Below are positions 17,864 to 26,960 of a DNA stretch of 64,000 nucleotides, one piece after another. Position numbers and translations under genes: made by a program. Under the pieces are notes generated by a model. The model did not search any database. It was not told where the DNA came from and saw only the letters and a list, made by a program, of their open reading frames with translations. Source of the stretch: CAVQCT01 sp964371785 (GTDB taxonomy: Bacteria; Zixibacteria; MSB-5A5; GN15; FEB-12); assembly GCA_964371785.1 (NCBI GenBank), contig CAYJOL010000002.1:248001-312000 (forward strand), written 5' to 3'. Each line of letters opens with the position of its first letter. Position 1 is the stretch's first letter.

Positions 17864-20473
17864 TTATTTGGATTGTATCAGCTTATCGAGCTTTGCGCTG
17901 AGTTCATCTAGCCGCTTTTGCAGTTTCGCATTCTGCTCTTTTAGCTCTTCGCTCTGTGCCTTCAAATCGCGATTCTGCTTACTGAGCTGTTTGACTGCTG
18001 CCAGGGCGATTCCGGATGGGTCGATCGTCGAGATTGTCTTATCGCTCTCCCCGATTCCAAAGACCCGCTGAAAGTCCTGGGCGGTAGGTCCGATATGCTT
18101 GACTTCATCCGATTCATTCTTGTAGTTCCATTCCGTGATGGGAAGCGACTCTACCTTATCCAGGATCTTCTCACCGTCAACCGGCTCGAAGTTCTCTTTA
18201 AGGTTGACGTCCGATGCATTTGTCCATACGCCGCCCGTCGTCAGCTTTGCCCCGCTCGAGTGCGTGATCGGGTCGGCGGCACCGGAGGCTTCAATAGTCA
18301 ATGAACTGAGCGCTCCGCCGCTCTGGTTCGACCACACGGTGCGGGCGCTGATGCCGTCACAATCGTCATCGATCGTGTTGTCGTCGCCGGCGGCGCTGTG
18401 ATGCTGCGCCATACGGGAGACCCCGCCTTTAGCATGTTCCGCCCGGTGGATACTCCACTCCATGTAGTCGGTGACCTCGGTGGTGGTCGTCACCGAGTCC
18501 GGCGTGCATGAACTCGCGGTGGACGATGACCACTGGCCCGAGTTTGCAATCGACAGCCCGATCCTTGCGCCGGAGGCATCGAGTGCGACGCTGAAATCGT
18601 CCTGATTGGGAGTGCTACCGTTTTCAAAATGACCATGTAATCCGGAGCGAGTCGATGACGACGCCAATCCGGAGGACACATCCACCGTGCCGTCGTTGTT
18701 CAGGTCCATTTCGCTGGCGACACTCGCACTGGTGTCATCGCAGGCCTGCGACGAAGATGTGCGTGCAAGCAGACCAAGTGATTGTAGTTTGGACTCCAGA
18801 GCGTCCAGTCGGACGCGAACGTTACTGGTCGCGTAGCTGCCGCCGCTGCTCACCTCACTGGTGTGTACGATTGAATCCGGTCCGCACACCCGCTCATCCT
18901 GACTCTCAGGGACAGTATCCCCATCATCATCAATATCGGTCACCATACTCACCTGCCCGAGGGTCGTGGTGGTAGTGGAAGATGCCGTTCGGTTCTTGTC
19001 GGCCCCTGTCCCCTTCGTCTTTATGGCCACCGAGGAAGTCACGGGAGTGAGAATCTGGTCGATCCCCTGCTCGGTCACGCCGTCTCCGTCGTCGTCTAGA
19101 CCCGCGACTGAACTGACTTCGCCAAGAGTTGTAGTCGTGGTAGAAGATGCCGTCCGGTTATGATCGGCGCCAGTTCCCTTGGTTTGGATCGCGACACCGG
19201 CAGTCGTTGGCGTGACCGTCTGAGTAACCTCGCGGTCAACGATGCCGTCGTTGTCATCATCACAATCAGTGTGGAGCGACGCGTCGGTATCATCGCAATC
19301 GCCACCGGCGGTCAATCTCTTGGCACTTGTCCCCTTAGAATTAATAGCGAGGCGAGCCGAAGTCGGTGTAGCAGACTGCACGACCTGTCGCTCGGCGATG
19401 CCGTCACCGTCATCATCCCAGTCCGTGTGCAAAATAGCGTCGCCATCGTCGCAATCTCCGCCCACCGAAAACCGCTGAGCGCCTGTTCCTTTAGTTTTGA
19501 TCGCCAGACCGCTGGTTGTCGGGGTAATCCTTAAAACCGCGGTGTTGTCGGCAATCAGGTCGTTGTCTGCGTCCATCTCCAGGCGAAGCTGGCCGCCGCC
19601 GCCTCCTCCCCCGCCGCCGCTTCCGAGTACCGCGGACAGTCTTGTGTCTATGACATCATCATCGTCGGAGTCGCATTCCTGTATGTTGAATACCGAGTCC
19701 GGCGTGGCACGGAGCGTGATATTCCCATACTTGACTCTCCCCGGTCTCTTGCGGGCTACTTCGAGGGTGCTCAATACGCCGTCGTCAGTCATCGATACAC
19801 CGTCTTCCCCACTGGAGCCGATCCCGCGCACATGCACCTGACTGGAGGCGGCATCGGCCGTAATATCCACACCGTCTTCGCCGCTTGAGCCAATATTCCC
19901 AACGCGTACGCGTTTCTCCGACCCGAGCGACTTTATCTCCACGCCATCCTCTCCGCTTGAGCCAAGACAGCACGCGACACGGATCCCACTGGATGTATCG
20001 TCTGCCAGTACTTCCACACCGTCCTGTCCGCTCGAACCGAGATTGTAACGAGCCCGAATGAGCCCGTTTTCCGTGTAGACATCGCCGCGAATCCGCGCCG
20101 ACAGAAGAGCTCTTGGGGTGTAGCGCAGGGCGGTACGGGGCGTCATCGGCGGGGAACCGCCGAGTTGTATCTCGAGGTATATGGGTGCATCGGTAAAGAC
20201 GTCAAAGAACGAAGCATTGTCACAGCCCAGACAAGTCGTGTACAAGCCGTTCTTGGTTACAACCGAGCGAACTTCGCTGTACAACATCGTGCCGCCGACC
20301 GAATCCGACCAGAGCGAAAGAGTCAAGTCGGTCGTACCGTCGGGGACCGGATTATCACCGGAGTCGGTAAGACGGCCCTGGAACGCAACGGAATCTGTGG
20401 TCGGACCGGACAACACAGACGATGCACACGCAAGTGCACATAAGAGGGTGAAGACGCGAAGAGCAATACGCAT
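17864..20473 (-). CDS. Exported repeat protein with C-terminal S74 intramolecular-chaperone domain
   Basis: An 869-residue exported protein. Signal peptide at 1-22. Residues about 27-125 are a domain shared with the protein at 36224-37207 (FQGRLTDSGDNPVPDGT...LSLW). Four short repeats with GSSGEDGV/GSSGQDGV follow at a period of about 24 (146-225). A run of nine glycines sits at 286-294. Residues about 295-530 are repeats combining VAIKTKGTGA with acidic DDDGDGI/DCDDDNDGI loops that look like calcium-binding sites. The last 125 residues begin NLKENFEPVDGEKIL and match the peptidase S74 / endosialidase chaperone domain, ending in a coiled coil. S74 domains trimerise fibres and then cut themselves off, so this is probably a trimeric surface fibre. 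Confidence 0.85.
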   Translation of the reverse strand: MRIALRVFTLLCALACASSVLSGPTTDSVAFQGRLTDSGDNPVPDGTTDLTLSLWSDSVGGTMLYSEVRSVVTKNGLYTTCLGCDNASFFDVFTDAPIYLEIQLGGSPPMTPRTALRYTPRALLSARIRGDVYTENGLIRARYNLGSSGQDGVEVLADDTSSGIRVACCLGSSGEDGVEIKSLGSEKRVRVGNIGSSGEDGVDITADAASSQVHVRGIGSSGEDGVSMTDDGVLSTLEVARKRPGRVKYGNITLRATPDSVFNIQECDSDDDDVIDTRLSAVLGSGGGGGGGGGQLRLEMDADNDLIADNTAVLRITPTTSGLAIKTKGTGAQRFSVGGDCDDGDAILHTDWDDDGDGIAERQVVQSATPTSARLAINSKGTSAKRLTAGGDCDDTDASLHTDCDDDNDGIVDREVTQTVTPTTAGVAIQTKGTGADHNRTASSTTTTTLGEVSSVAGLDDDGDGVTEQGIDQILTPVTSSVAIKTKGTGADKNRTASSTTTTTLGQVSMVTDIDDDGDTVPESQDERVCGPDSIVHTSEVSSGGSYATSNVRVRLDALESKLQSLGLLARTSSSQACDDTSASVASEMDLNNDGTVDVSSGLASSSTRSGLHGHFENGSTPNQDDFSVALDASGARIGLSIANSGQWSSSTASSCTPDSVTTTTEVTDYMEWSIHRAEHAKGGVSRMAQHHSAAGDDNTIDDDCDGISARTVWSNQSGGALSSLTIEASGAADPITHSSGAKLTTGGVWTNASDVNLKENFEPVDGEKILDKVESLPITEWNYKNESDEVKHIGPTAQDFQRVFGIGESDKTISTIDPSGIALAAVKQLSKQNRDLKAQSEELKEQNAKLQKRLDELSAKLDKLIQSK

Positions 20474-20565
20474 AACGCACTCCTTACGCAGGACTTGGTT
20501 TGAGATGCAGATGTGACATAATTTTTGCTGCGGAGCCCGGGACAGCTCTTGGCAGTACGATTCAA

Positions 20566-20593
20566 AATATACTGTAAAGCTCTATTTAGTCAA
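20566..20593 (-). promoter_or_regulatory. Predicted promoter of the S74-domain protein gene
   Basis: Minus-strand TTGACT (20593-20588), 16-bp spacer, TATATT (20571-20566), about 95 bp upstream of the ATG at 20473. The remainder of 20474-20769 shows no gene. Confidence 0.6.
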
Positions 20594-20769
20594 TAATAAT
20601 GTTCAACTGAGGCTCGCCGGGGGCATTGCCGATCAACGTCTCCGGACGATTATAAGCCGGAAATCACGCCGGTGAAAGGCGTCCAGCCGGTAGCACGTAT
20701 CATTAACCCCCTGTATCGCAATGTCTTTACTTTCAACCGCGACGACCAGTGAATATCGTGTGCCGCAAC

Positions 20770-23181
20770 CTACTCCCGGTCAATCTGCACGCGGTAGTCC
20801 ACCTGCTCCCACCTGTCCGCCTCCGGCCAGTAGAAGGTGAAGTCGATATTATGTCCGGCTTCGAGATCATCGCTCTTGAGGTCAACAATGTGGACACCCA
20901 ATCCGGTATCACGTGAACGGAAGTCTCGTACTGTTCTCCACCCGTCATCACTCCAATGTACCAGTGAGGGACTCAGAGTCTCGATGCGAAGTTTCTTTCC
21001 CTTTGTCATGGCGCGACATTTGTGGTTGAAACGCCAGATCGCCAGGTGCGATTCCACCTGATCTTCCTGGTACCGCTTCACCGTCTGGTGCGGCATATCG
21101 AATATGTGTCCCCTGGAGATAGAACATCCGAGCTTGAGATATTCGGCATGAGCCCATACCAATGGCATTGCCGAACCCGATGGTTGACCGAATTTCAGTT
21201 CGCGCGCCGGAATTTCCTGTGAATCCCAGACCTGTTCGGGGATAAGGCCGGTCGTACCGGCAAATCCTTCCATCGCCCGTAACATCCGTGTCGCCTCAGC
21301 TGAATCGCCCGCGGCGATATGGTAATGTCCACGCTCCCCGCAAAACAGCGGCCAGACCCGCCCGACGCCGGAGCCGTCGAATGGACTGCCATTTTCGTGC
21401 TCACCATAACCATCGTCGTTATATCTGTGCCAGGCCGGCCCGACGGGCATATCAATCTTCAAGAGTGCATCGATAACCTTGACGGTGTTGAGAATTCTCG
21501 GATCTTTGGCAGACCTCAATCCGAAACGCACGAGAGCCAAGGCATCGGGGCTGATAATCTGAGATGCATCTTCCAGATCGGTACCAAGCGGGCGATTTTT
21601 GATAGGCACAAATCCGTGTACTGGTGAGGGACCATCGGCGATCTCAGGCGGGGCAATACGCACATAGTAGCCATTCACTCCCACCCGTTTGCTCAAGTCA
21701 GTGTTCGTCACGTAAGTCCATCGTTCAATCTGTGCATTCCAGGCATCGGCCGTTTCCCTGAGATAAGTAGCCACGTTCGATTCGTGATGCATGTCGGCGA
21801 AGTCGGCGGCAGCCAGGAGCGCCGATATCTCTACTGCCAGAGTGAAGGGCGAGAATCCCGGGTCTTCCTCCCACCTGTCCTGCTGTGTCACCGGGCCATT
21901 GCACACGATGTATTGCGCGGCCTTACGAATCATCGGCCAAAACCGCTCGACATCGCCCGGTCGCAATGCCTTTTCCCGCATCGCAAGATCCGTCAGCAGA
22001 ATAGGAAATGCAGTCTCGTCCATCTGCGAGCCTGACCAGTACGCGGATCCATCAAGCCACATATTTTGCGGCCAGTGACCATCGGCCTCCTGGGTAGCCT
22101 GGAGAAACGTCAGGCTTCGTCTTGCATCATCGTGGGCGCCGACCGCCAGCAGTCCGGTGGCCGATTCGACCAAGTCGCGCGGCCATACCAGATGATACCC
22201 GCCCAGATCATCGTCGCCTTTATTGAACCCCCAGGGAATCGATAGGCTTGCGATCATTCCCCCCGGAAACCGTTTCGCTTCATGAACGCGTAATACCATG
22301 GCGCTTATAGTCTCCATGTTCCGTGCCGATGAGGACTCCAGAACAGATGCATGGAGAGTCATCTGAAACGACCGCCATCCTTGAAGATAGGTGTTCTTCA
22401 GCATGGTGAATTGATCCAGGAGACTGGATGTCGCACGGTGACCCGCCTCAGCCGGGTTAGTACCGAATCCGAGTACAAGCGTGAAGGCGCTGTCGGGGGC
22501 GGATTGCCAGTCAATCTCTCCAACGAGTGCCACATTTCCGTTTTCCGCTTTGTCAAACTGCCATTCCAGCGTCCTATGCCGGGACAGGTCCTGCCAACCA
22601 TCGGAATAGCCGACGTATCCTACCGACCTTACTTTCCAGTCAACCGAAGATGCCAGGACCAGAGCAACTCCGTTGCGTTCCGCAAAGAACATGGGTCTTC
22701 CCTTGTGCTCATCCAGCCATGCCGTATTGCCCGCGCCGCGATTGCCCAAATGTGGCGCCAGAAGTACATACAGATGATACGATCTCGCGTCATCGGTCAG
22801 CGGGACGAATCGTGTGCGCTGAAGCACCGCATCTCTTGTCGGATCCGCGATGATTTCTTTTTCGATGCGATAAGTATTGTTCTGACAGGTATTGACGATG
22901 CGGTAGCCCGGAATCGATGCTTCCAGATATTCGATCGTACTATTGGTGTGGCGTTTCTCTTCCGAGAAGAAGTCGTGACCATCCGTCACGATCATTCCCA
23001 TATCGCGGATGCACGCCTGATCAATACGGGGGTAATATATCTCGTTGAATATGCCATGACTCAGCGTGAACCAGACCCGACTGGCGGACCCAAGGGCGGT
23101 TCCAATACCATTTTTGGCGCTTGACGTCCAGCGGGGTGGATTTCCGGGAGCACCAAAAGCGTTTCTCATTACATCACTCAT
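20770..23181 (-). CDS. GH15 glucoamylase (glucan 1,4-alpha-glucosidase)
   Basis: An 803-residue bacterial glucoamylase of glycoside hydrolase family 15. The N-terminal beta-sandwich includes SRVWFTLSHGIFNEIYYPR (residues 34-52). The (alpha/alpha)6 barrel has GGYHLVWPRDL (327-337) and QMDETAFP (386-393). RWEE (436-439) should hold the general acid and PEQVWD (648-653) the general base, by comparison with clostridial glucoamylases. It releases beta-D-glucose from alpha-glucan non-reducing ends; some GH15 enzymes are trehalases instead. No signal peptide, so it probably acts on internal storage glucan. Last gene of an apparent operon with aquaporin and glucose dehydrogenase (48-bp gap upstream). 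Confidence 0.93.
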   Translation of the reverse strand: MSDVMRNAFGAPGNPPRWTSSAKNGIGTALGSASRVWFTLSHGIFNEIYYPRIDQACIRDMGMIVTDGHDFFSEEKRHTNSTIEYLEASIPGYRIVNTCQNNTYRIEKEIIADPTRDAVLQRTRFVPLTDDARSYHLYVLLAPHLGNRGAGNTAWLDEHKGRPMFFAERNGVALVLASSVDWKVRSVGYVGYSDGWQDLSRHRTLEWQFDKAENGNVALVGEIDWQSAPDSAFTLVLGFGTNPAEAGHRATSSLLDQFTMLKNTYLQGWRSFQMTLHASVLESSSARNMETISAMVLRVHEAKRFPGGMIASLSIPWGFNKGDDDLGGYHLVWPRDLVESATGLLAVGAHDDARRSLTFLQATQEADGHWPQNMWLDGSAYWSGSQMDETAFPILLTDLAMREKALRPGDVERFWPMIRKAAQYIVCNGPVTQQDRWEEDPGFSPFTLAVEISALLAAADFADMHHESNVATYLRETADAWNAQIERWTYVTNTDLSKRVGVNGYYVRIAPPEIADGPSPVHGFVPIKNRPLGTDLEDASQIISPDALALVRFGLRSAKDPRILNTVKVIDALLKIDMPVGPAWHRYNDDGYGEHENGSPFDGSGVGRVWPLFCGERGHYHIAAGDSAEATRMLRAMEGFAGTTGLIPEQVWDSQEIPARELKFGQPSGSAMPLVWAHAEYLKLGCSISRGHIFDMPHQTVKRYQEDQVESHLAIWRFNHKCRAMTKGKKLRIETLSPSLVHWSDDGWRTVRDFRSRDTGLGVHIVDLKSDDLEAGHNIDFTFYWPEADRWEQVDYRVQIDRE

Positions 23182-23229
23182 TTATTATCTCCCGTTTCAG
23201 TTCCAATCTTGTCAAAGTATTCCATAGAT

Positions 23230-24336
23230 TCATTTTGCCCACTCCACCACAGCCTTTATCTCGTCCTGTCCATGGTTTTGCAGGCCGGCCGCAAAGTCCG
23301 TATATGGGTGACGATGTGTTATCAGTTGTGTCATGTGATTGCCCCACTGTCGATGCGCCTCCCTGAGGTCCGCCACCGCCATAATGTAGTGCTCGTGAGA
23401 GGCATTCACGCTCCCCACCATGACCTGATTATCGAGCACCAGTCGTCGTATCAGGTCGGCGCCCGGTATGCTCAACGGCCGGCTTCCTGAAGGAATGCCG
23501 GTCAGCACGTAAGCACCGTTCAGTGCAAGCGCATCGAGCAGATTAAAGGCGAGGCTCGGCACTCCGGTCGCTTCAAAAATCATGTCCATTGGTTCCACGT
23601 GCTTCGTTATCTGGTCCGGCGCGACTTGCCGTCCGTCGATGTAAGAGCCGCCAATCCCCATCAACCATTGTGGGCGAGTGTTGGCTGCGTCGACAATGTC
23701 CACACCCACAACTTCGGCTCCACGCAGTCGCAAAGCGACAGCGGCCAACAATCCGATCGGTCCCAGGCCGGCGACCAGGCAGTGTCTGCCCTGCAACCAG
23801 TCGGAGGATACCGAGGCATCCGGAAGACGTGAAGCCTGAATGCGCCGTGCCTCGTCAATAGCTTTCTGGGCCACCGACATCGGCTCTGTCAGCACGCCAA
23901 TTGCCGCTATTTCTTCGGGAACTCGAACCAGATTTGCTTCCCGGTCGACAACAAATTCCGTTTGGTATCCGTCAAGTTTCCAGATTCCTCGTTCGCGATA
24001 GTTGCCGGAATAACACATGTCGCTGCGATTCATTCGGCAAGCCACGCATTCTCCGCATGATCGACGAACTGTGAACACGGCGTGATCGCCAATTTTCGCA
24101 TTCTTCACTGCTGATCCTGCTTTGACTACCCGGCCCAGCATTTCGTGCCCGATAACCAGCTCGACGCTTCCTTCAGGAGCGGCACTTCGACCACCGGCAA
24201 CTTCTTCCCTATCCGTTCCACAGATGCCAACCTGCAGCACCTGAATCATGACATCATCGGCGTTCGTAAGTACCGGCTCTGGACGGTCTGTTAGACGAAT
24301 ACCGGGCGTGCCCGGTTTGATTGATATTGCCTTCAT
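23230..24336 (-). CDS. Zinc-dependent glucose 1-dehydrogenase-like MDR enzyme
   Basis: A 368-residue medium-chain dehydrogenase/reductase. Catalytic zinc motif GICGTD and GHE, structural zinc Cys cluster CGECVACRMNRSDMC, and a GxGxxG NAD(P) fold in VAGLGPIGLLAA. The N-terminus (VGICGTDREE) and overall layout match archaeal-type glucose 1-dehydrogenases, which oxidise D-glucose to gluconolactone for a non-phosphorylative or semi-phosphorylative Entner-Doudoroff route. Start 24336 is used because GGATGGG precedes it; ATG 24351 would add five residues. It lies between aquaporin (26-bp gap) and glucoamylase (48-bp gap), consistent with oxidation of the glucose that glucoamylase releases. Confidence 0.85.
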   Translation of the reverse strand: MKAISIKPGTPGIRLTDRPEPVLTNADDVMIQVLQVGICGTDREEVAGGRSAAPEGSVELVIGHEMLGRVVKAGSAVKNAKIGDHAVFTVRRSCGECVACRMNRSDMCYSGNYRERGIWKLDGYQTEFVVDREANLVRVPEEIAAIGVLTEPMSVAQKAIDEARRIQASRLPDASVSSDWLQGRHCLVAGLGPIGLLAAVALRLRGAEVVGVDIVDAANTRPQWLMGIGGSYIDGRQVAPDQITKHVEPMDMIFEATGVPSLAFNLLDALALNGAYVLTGIPSGSRPLSIPGADLIRRLVLDNQVMVGSVNASHEHYIMAVADLREAHRQWGNHMTQLITHRHPYTDFAAGLQNHGQDEIKAVVEWAK

Positions 24337-24362
24337 AAAAATCCCATCCAAATTTCCATAGT

Positions 24363-25208
24363 TTATGTGGTGACCTTGGCGTCACCTTCGGGCGCTGCCA
24401 TTTGTCCTGGCACGTGATGAAAGATGCCGTGCGGATCGTGACCGAAGTGGTATGTTTTGGCAACCTTTATTTCGAAATGTCTTAATATTGTTAATTTTGG
24501 AATCAGCGTACCCAGCCACGCACCGACAATCGGCCCCACCAAATATATCCACCATCCCTGCCACATACCGGAGATGACAGCCGGTCCAAGGCTCCGGGCC
24601 GGATTAGTGCTCGTCCCGGATATGGGGGCTTCAAGATATACCATGACGGCATAGAGAAATGGAAAGAGTAGAGGAGTCCACTGCGCAAGTCGTTTATGAC
24701 CGATAAAGAGCAACAGCCCGACTACCAGAGCAAAGGTGGTGAGTATTTCACCGGCGAGCGCTCCCCACAGTCCAAAACCCGCACCCGGTATTGTGGCGCC
24801 ATAATCGACACTCCTGCCGATCCCTCCCCACAAAAGAAGTGGCAATGCCCCGAGCACGGCACCGATACATTGAGCCAGAACGTAACCCGCAGCTCGAGTC
24901 CCCTGCATTTTCTTCATGACCCAGAAACCGAAAGTAACGGCCGGATTAATGTGTGCTCCGCTGGTTTTTCCAACCCACGACAGAGCCACCAGTGCCCCGG
25001 TCGATCCAAAGAGAAATCCGGTTACAATCCGTCTGATGCCCGGATCGGGAATGAGTGACATCATGGGGCTCCTCTCTCCGAACATCGCGATGACAATCGA
25101 CAAACCGACAGACACCAGGAGCCCCGTGCCCACAAGTTCGGCTAACAGCGCTTTGCGGACCCCCTTAATCTTTTCCCGGCTTGAATTACGAGTCTTCGTC
25201 ATATCCAT
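24363..25208 (-). CDS. Aquaporin (MIP family)
   Basis: Six-helix major intrinsic protein, about 281 residues from ATG 25208. Both half-helix signatures are present: HINPAVTFG and STNPARSLGP. NPARS after the second NPA (not NPARD) points to a water-specific aquaporin rather than a glycerol facilitator. A charged C-terminal tail of about 40 residues is longer than in AqpZ. Start uncertain: ATG 25208 and 25202 lack a close ribosome site (GGGGAGGAAGG lies about 18 bp away) and the frame stays open up to 25301. First gene of the aquaporin, glucose dehydrogenase, glucoamylase operon; it might balance osmotic changes or pass small polyols. Confidence 0.88.
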   Translation of the reverse strand: MDMTKTRNSSREKIKGVRKALLAELVGTGLLVSVGLSIVIAMFGERSPMMSLIPDPGIRRIVTGFLFGSTGALVALSWVGKTSGAHINPAVTFGFWVMKKMQGTRAAGYVLAQCIGAVLGALPLLLWGGIGRSVDYGATIPGAGFGLWGALAGEILTTFALVVGLLLFIGHKRLAQWTPLLFPFLYAVMVYLEAPISGTSTNPARSLGPAVISGMWQGWWIYLVGPIVGAWLGTLIPKLTILRHFEIKVAKTYHFGHDPHGIFHHVPGQMAAPEGDAKVTT

Positions 25209-25288
25209 ACGACGTGGTATCGTCGCCTTCCTCCCCGATTTCGAAAGGAGCTGTTCCTTATTATCGTACTCACTTAAATGGATATAAC

Positions 25289-25322
25289 AACCCGCAGGCA
25301 ATTATGTTCTCGCCTGCGGGTT
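25289..25322. terminator. Perfect 11-bp inverted repeat, likely terminator
   Basis: AACCCGCAGGC (25289-25299) and GCCTGCGGGTT (25312-25322) with a 12-nt loop, 35 bp after the stop of the lipoprotein gene at 25357 (minus strand). The following T-run is short (TTGTTAT), so termination may be partial. Confidence 0.65.
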
Positions 25323-25356
25323 AGAATCAAAACAGTCGGAATGCCTGGCTATTCAG

Positions 25357-26931
25357 TTAATCCGATGTAGCGCCGAGCATCGACTGGTTATATAGTTCAA
25401 GATACAGCTGATTCGAGTAGGCGGTGATAGCGCCTGCGGTGCTCATAATCGAATCGATCAATGCCCGCTGTTCGGGGACCGTCGTATCAGAGTGGATCAC
25501 ATAATAACCCGTTGTACTCAAAAAGAGCGACCGTTCGACTGTATCCGCCTGGGGTTGCACGGTGAAAGTCAGCTCTGCCCAATCACCGATATTCATCATA
25601 GTATAGTAATCGCCGTCCGCCGTTGACAGCTTGGTGTATACATCCTGCTGATTCTGGTCCAGCGCGGTCTCGATCGGACAAGCTTGGGCGGGCAGGACGG
25701 AATCCCTGTCGTACTGGACGGCAAAATAGTCCATCGTCCAGAATCCTTTCGGCGGATTCAGGTTTATAGTCAACTTATCCCCGGGAATATCGCTCACATC
25801 AATGCTGATGAGCCGATCCTCGCTGATGAACGGTCCGCCACCTAACACAAACCCCCGTTCAACCAGTCGATCACTCTTTTGTACGTTGATTTTCAAGATA
25901 TACAGTTCTTCAGTGAACGTGAAGTGAAGCAGCTTCCAGAACTCCTGACTTCCAGCATTTATTGATGCATACCAGTCATTGACAGCACGTCCGCGTGCCT
26001 GTATCATCTCACGCATCATTCGCGATCCCCAAAGAGCAGTTCCCGTGTTTGTGACCAGATAGGCAGTCTTGGCATCGGCCGGCTTCGGAAACTCTAAGGT
26101 AAGGTGGTGTCGGGTATCACTTGATCTCGTCAGCTCCTGTGGGACCATCAAGGTCTGCCACGAAAGACCGTCGTCCGCAGAAATAAACGGAAGCAAATCA
26201 CGACCCAGTTCGTCGAATGCCCGACTGGGAGTCTGCACATCCGTAATCAAGTGCATCCTGCCAGCAGTATCGGGGACAACCTTCTGGCCAATGGCGTGGT
26301 CAACGGTCAGCAGTTGTATCTGGTCAAGATACTGTGTTTCAGGCATTTCGTTCTTCATGTTCAGATGATACATGCCGTCAACCGGCTTCAAAAATTCCAG
26401 TCGGGAAAAGTCCGTTCTCTGAAGTGCCCGACAAACCGCTCCGCCCAGTGGCTCGGCGTCGAAGACGTACCGTGACCCATCGTACGAGTAAATGAATGGG
26501 CAGGACTGAATACTATCCGATGTCTGCGGTTCTTCCTCATCGTCTGACAGTGCAGCTATGATCGCCACGAGTACGACAACTGAAACCGTCACAACCGCAA
26601 GAGTCGCGGGAGTATCGGTACGTTTTACCCAGACCATCATGACTGAATCGACTGGAATATTGACAGCATCACCGGATGTAGCCTCGATCCCCTCCTGACC
26701 GTCTTCGGAAGATTTGTACTTCGAATATCCGACTATTCGATTTGTCTCGCGGTCATATAACGCTCCAGGCAGTGCGAACTCGATGACTCTGCCGTCCACC
26801 GTAGAAAGTTTGACTATTTCGGTTTCCTGTTTGTGCATCTTCTCGGGAGGTATGCTTACTGTGTGCATGCAGCCGGACGAAAGAGTCATGAACGAGGCGA
26901 GCGTCACTGCTATCACTACTTTCTTGAACAT
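25357..26931 (-). CDS. Lipoprotein of unknown function
   Basis: A 524-residue lipoprotein. Signal peptide with lipobox LSSGC at residues 16-20. A small beta domain follows (LSTVDGRVIEFALPG), then a hydrophobic segment (VVTVSVVVLVAIIAALSDD, about residues 115-133) and a large beta-rich C-terminal domain with Cys in IQSCPFIYSYDGSRYVFD. ATG 26931 is chosen for its GGAGG site 4 bp upstream; an ORF extension to 27039 overlaps fabL and is unlikely. It follows fabL by 29 bp on the same strand, so it may be transcribed with the fatty-acid cluster. I do not recognise the family. Confidence 0.75.
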   Translation of the reverse strand: MFKKVVIAVTLASFMTLSSGCMHTVSIPPEKMHKQETEIVKLSTVDGRVIEFALPGALYDRETNRIVGYSKYKSSEDGQEGIEATSGDAVNIPVDSVMMVWVKRTDTPATLAVVTVSVVVLVAIIAALSDDEEEPQTSDSIQSCPFIYSYDGSRYVFDAEPLGGAVCRALQRTDFSRLEFLKPVDGMYHLNMKNEMPETQYLDQIQLLTVDHAIGQKVVPDTAGRMHLITDVQTPSRAFDELGRDLLPFISADDGLSWQTLMVPQELTRSSDTRHHLTLEFPKPADAKTAYLVTNTGTALWGSRMMREMIQARGRAVNDWYASINAGSQEFWKLLHFTFTEELYILKINVQKSDRLVERGFVLGGGPFISEDRLISIDVSDIPGDKLTINLNPPKGFWTMDYFAVQYDRDSVLPAQACPIETALDQNQQDVYTKLSTADGDYYTMMNIGDWAELTFTVQPQADTVERSLFLSTTGYYVIHSDTTVPEQRALIDSIMSTAGAITAYSNQLYLELYNQSMLGATSD

Positions 26932-26960
26932 ATTGCCTCCAATGCGATTTATCGGTGACC

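Noticed and set aside
18900..19500. Periodic repeats that might look like a CRISPR or satellite
   Set aside because: They are in frame and encode the TKGTGA / DDDGDG protein repeats of the S74 protein; spacing and sequence vary as in protein repeats.
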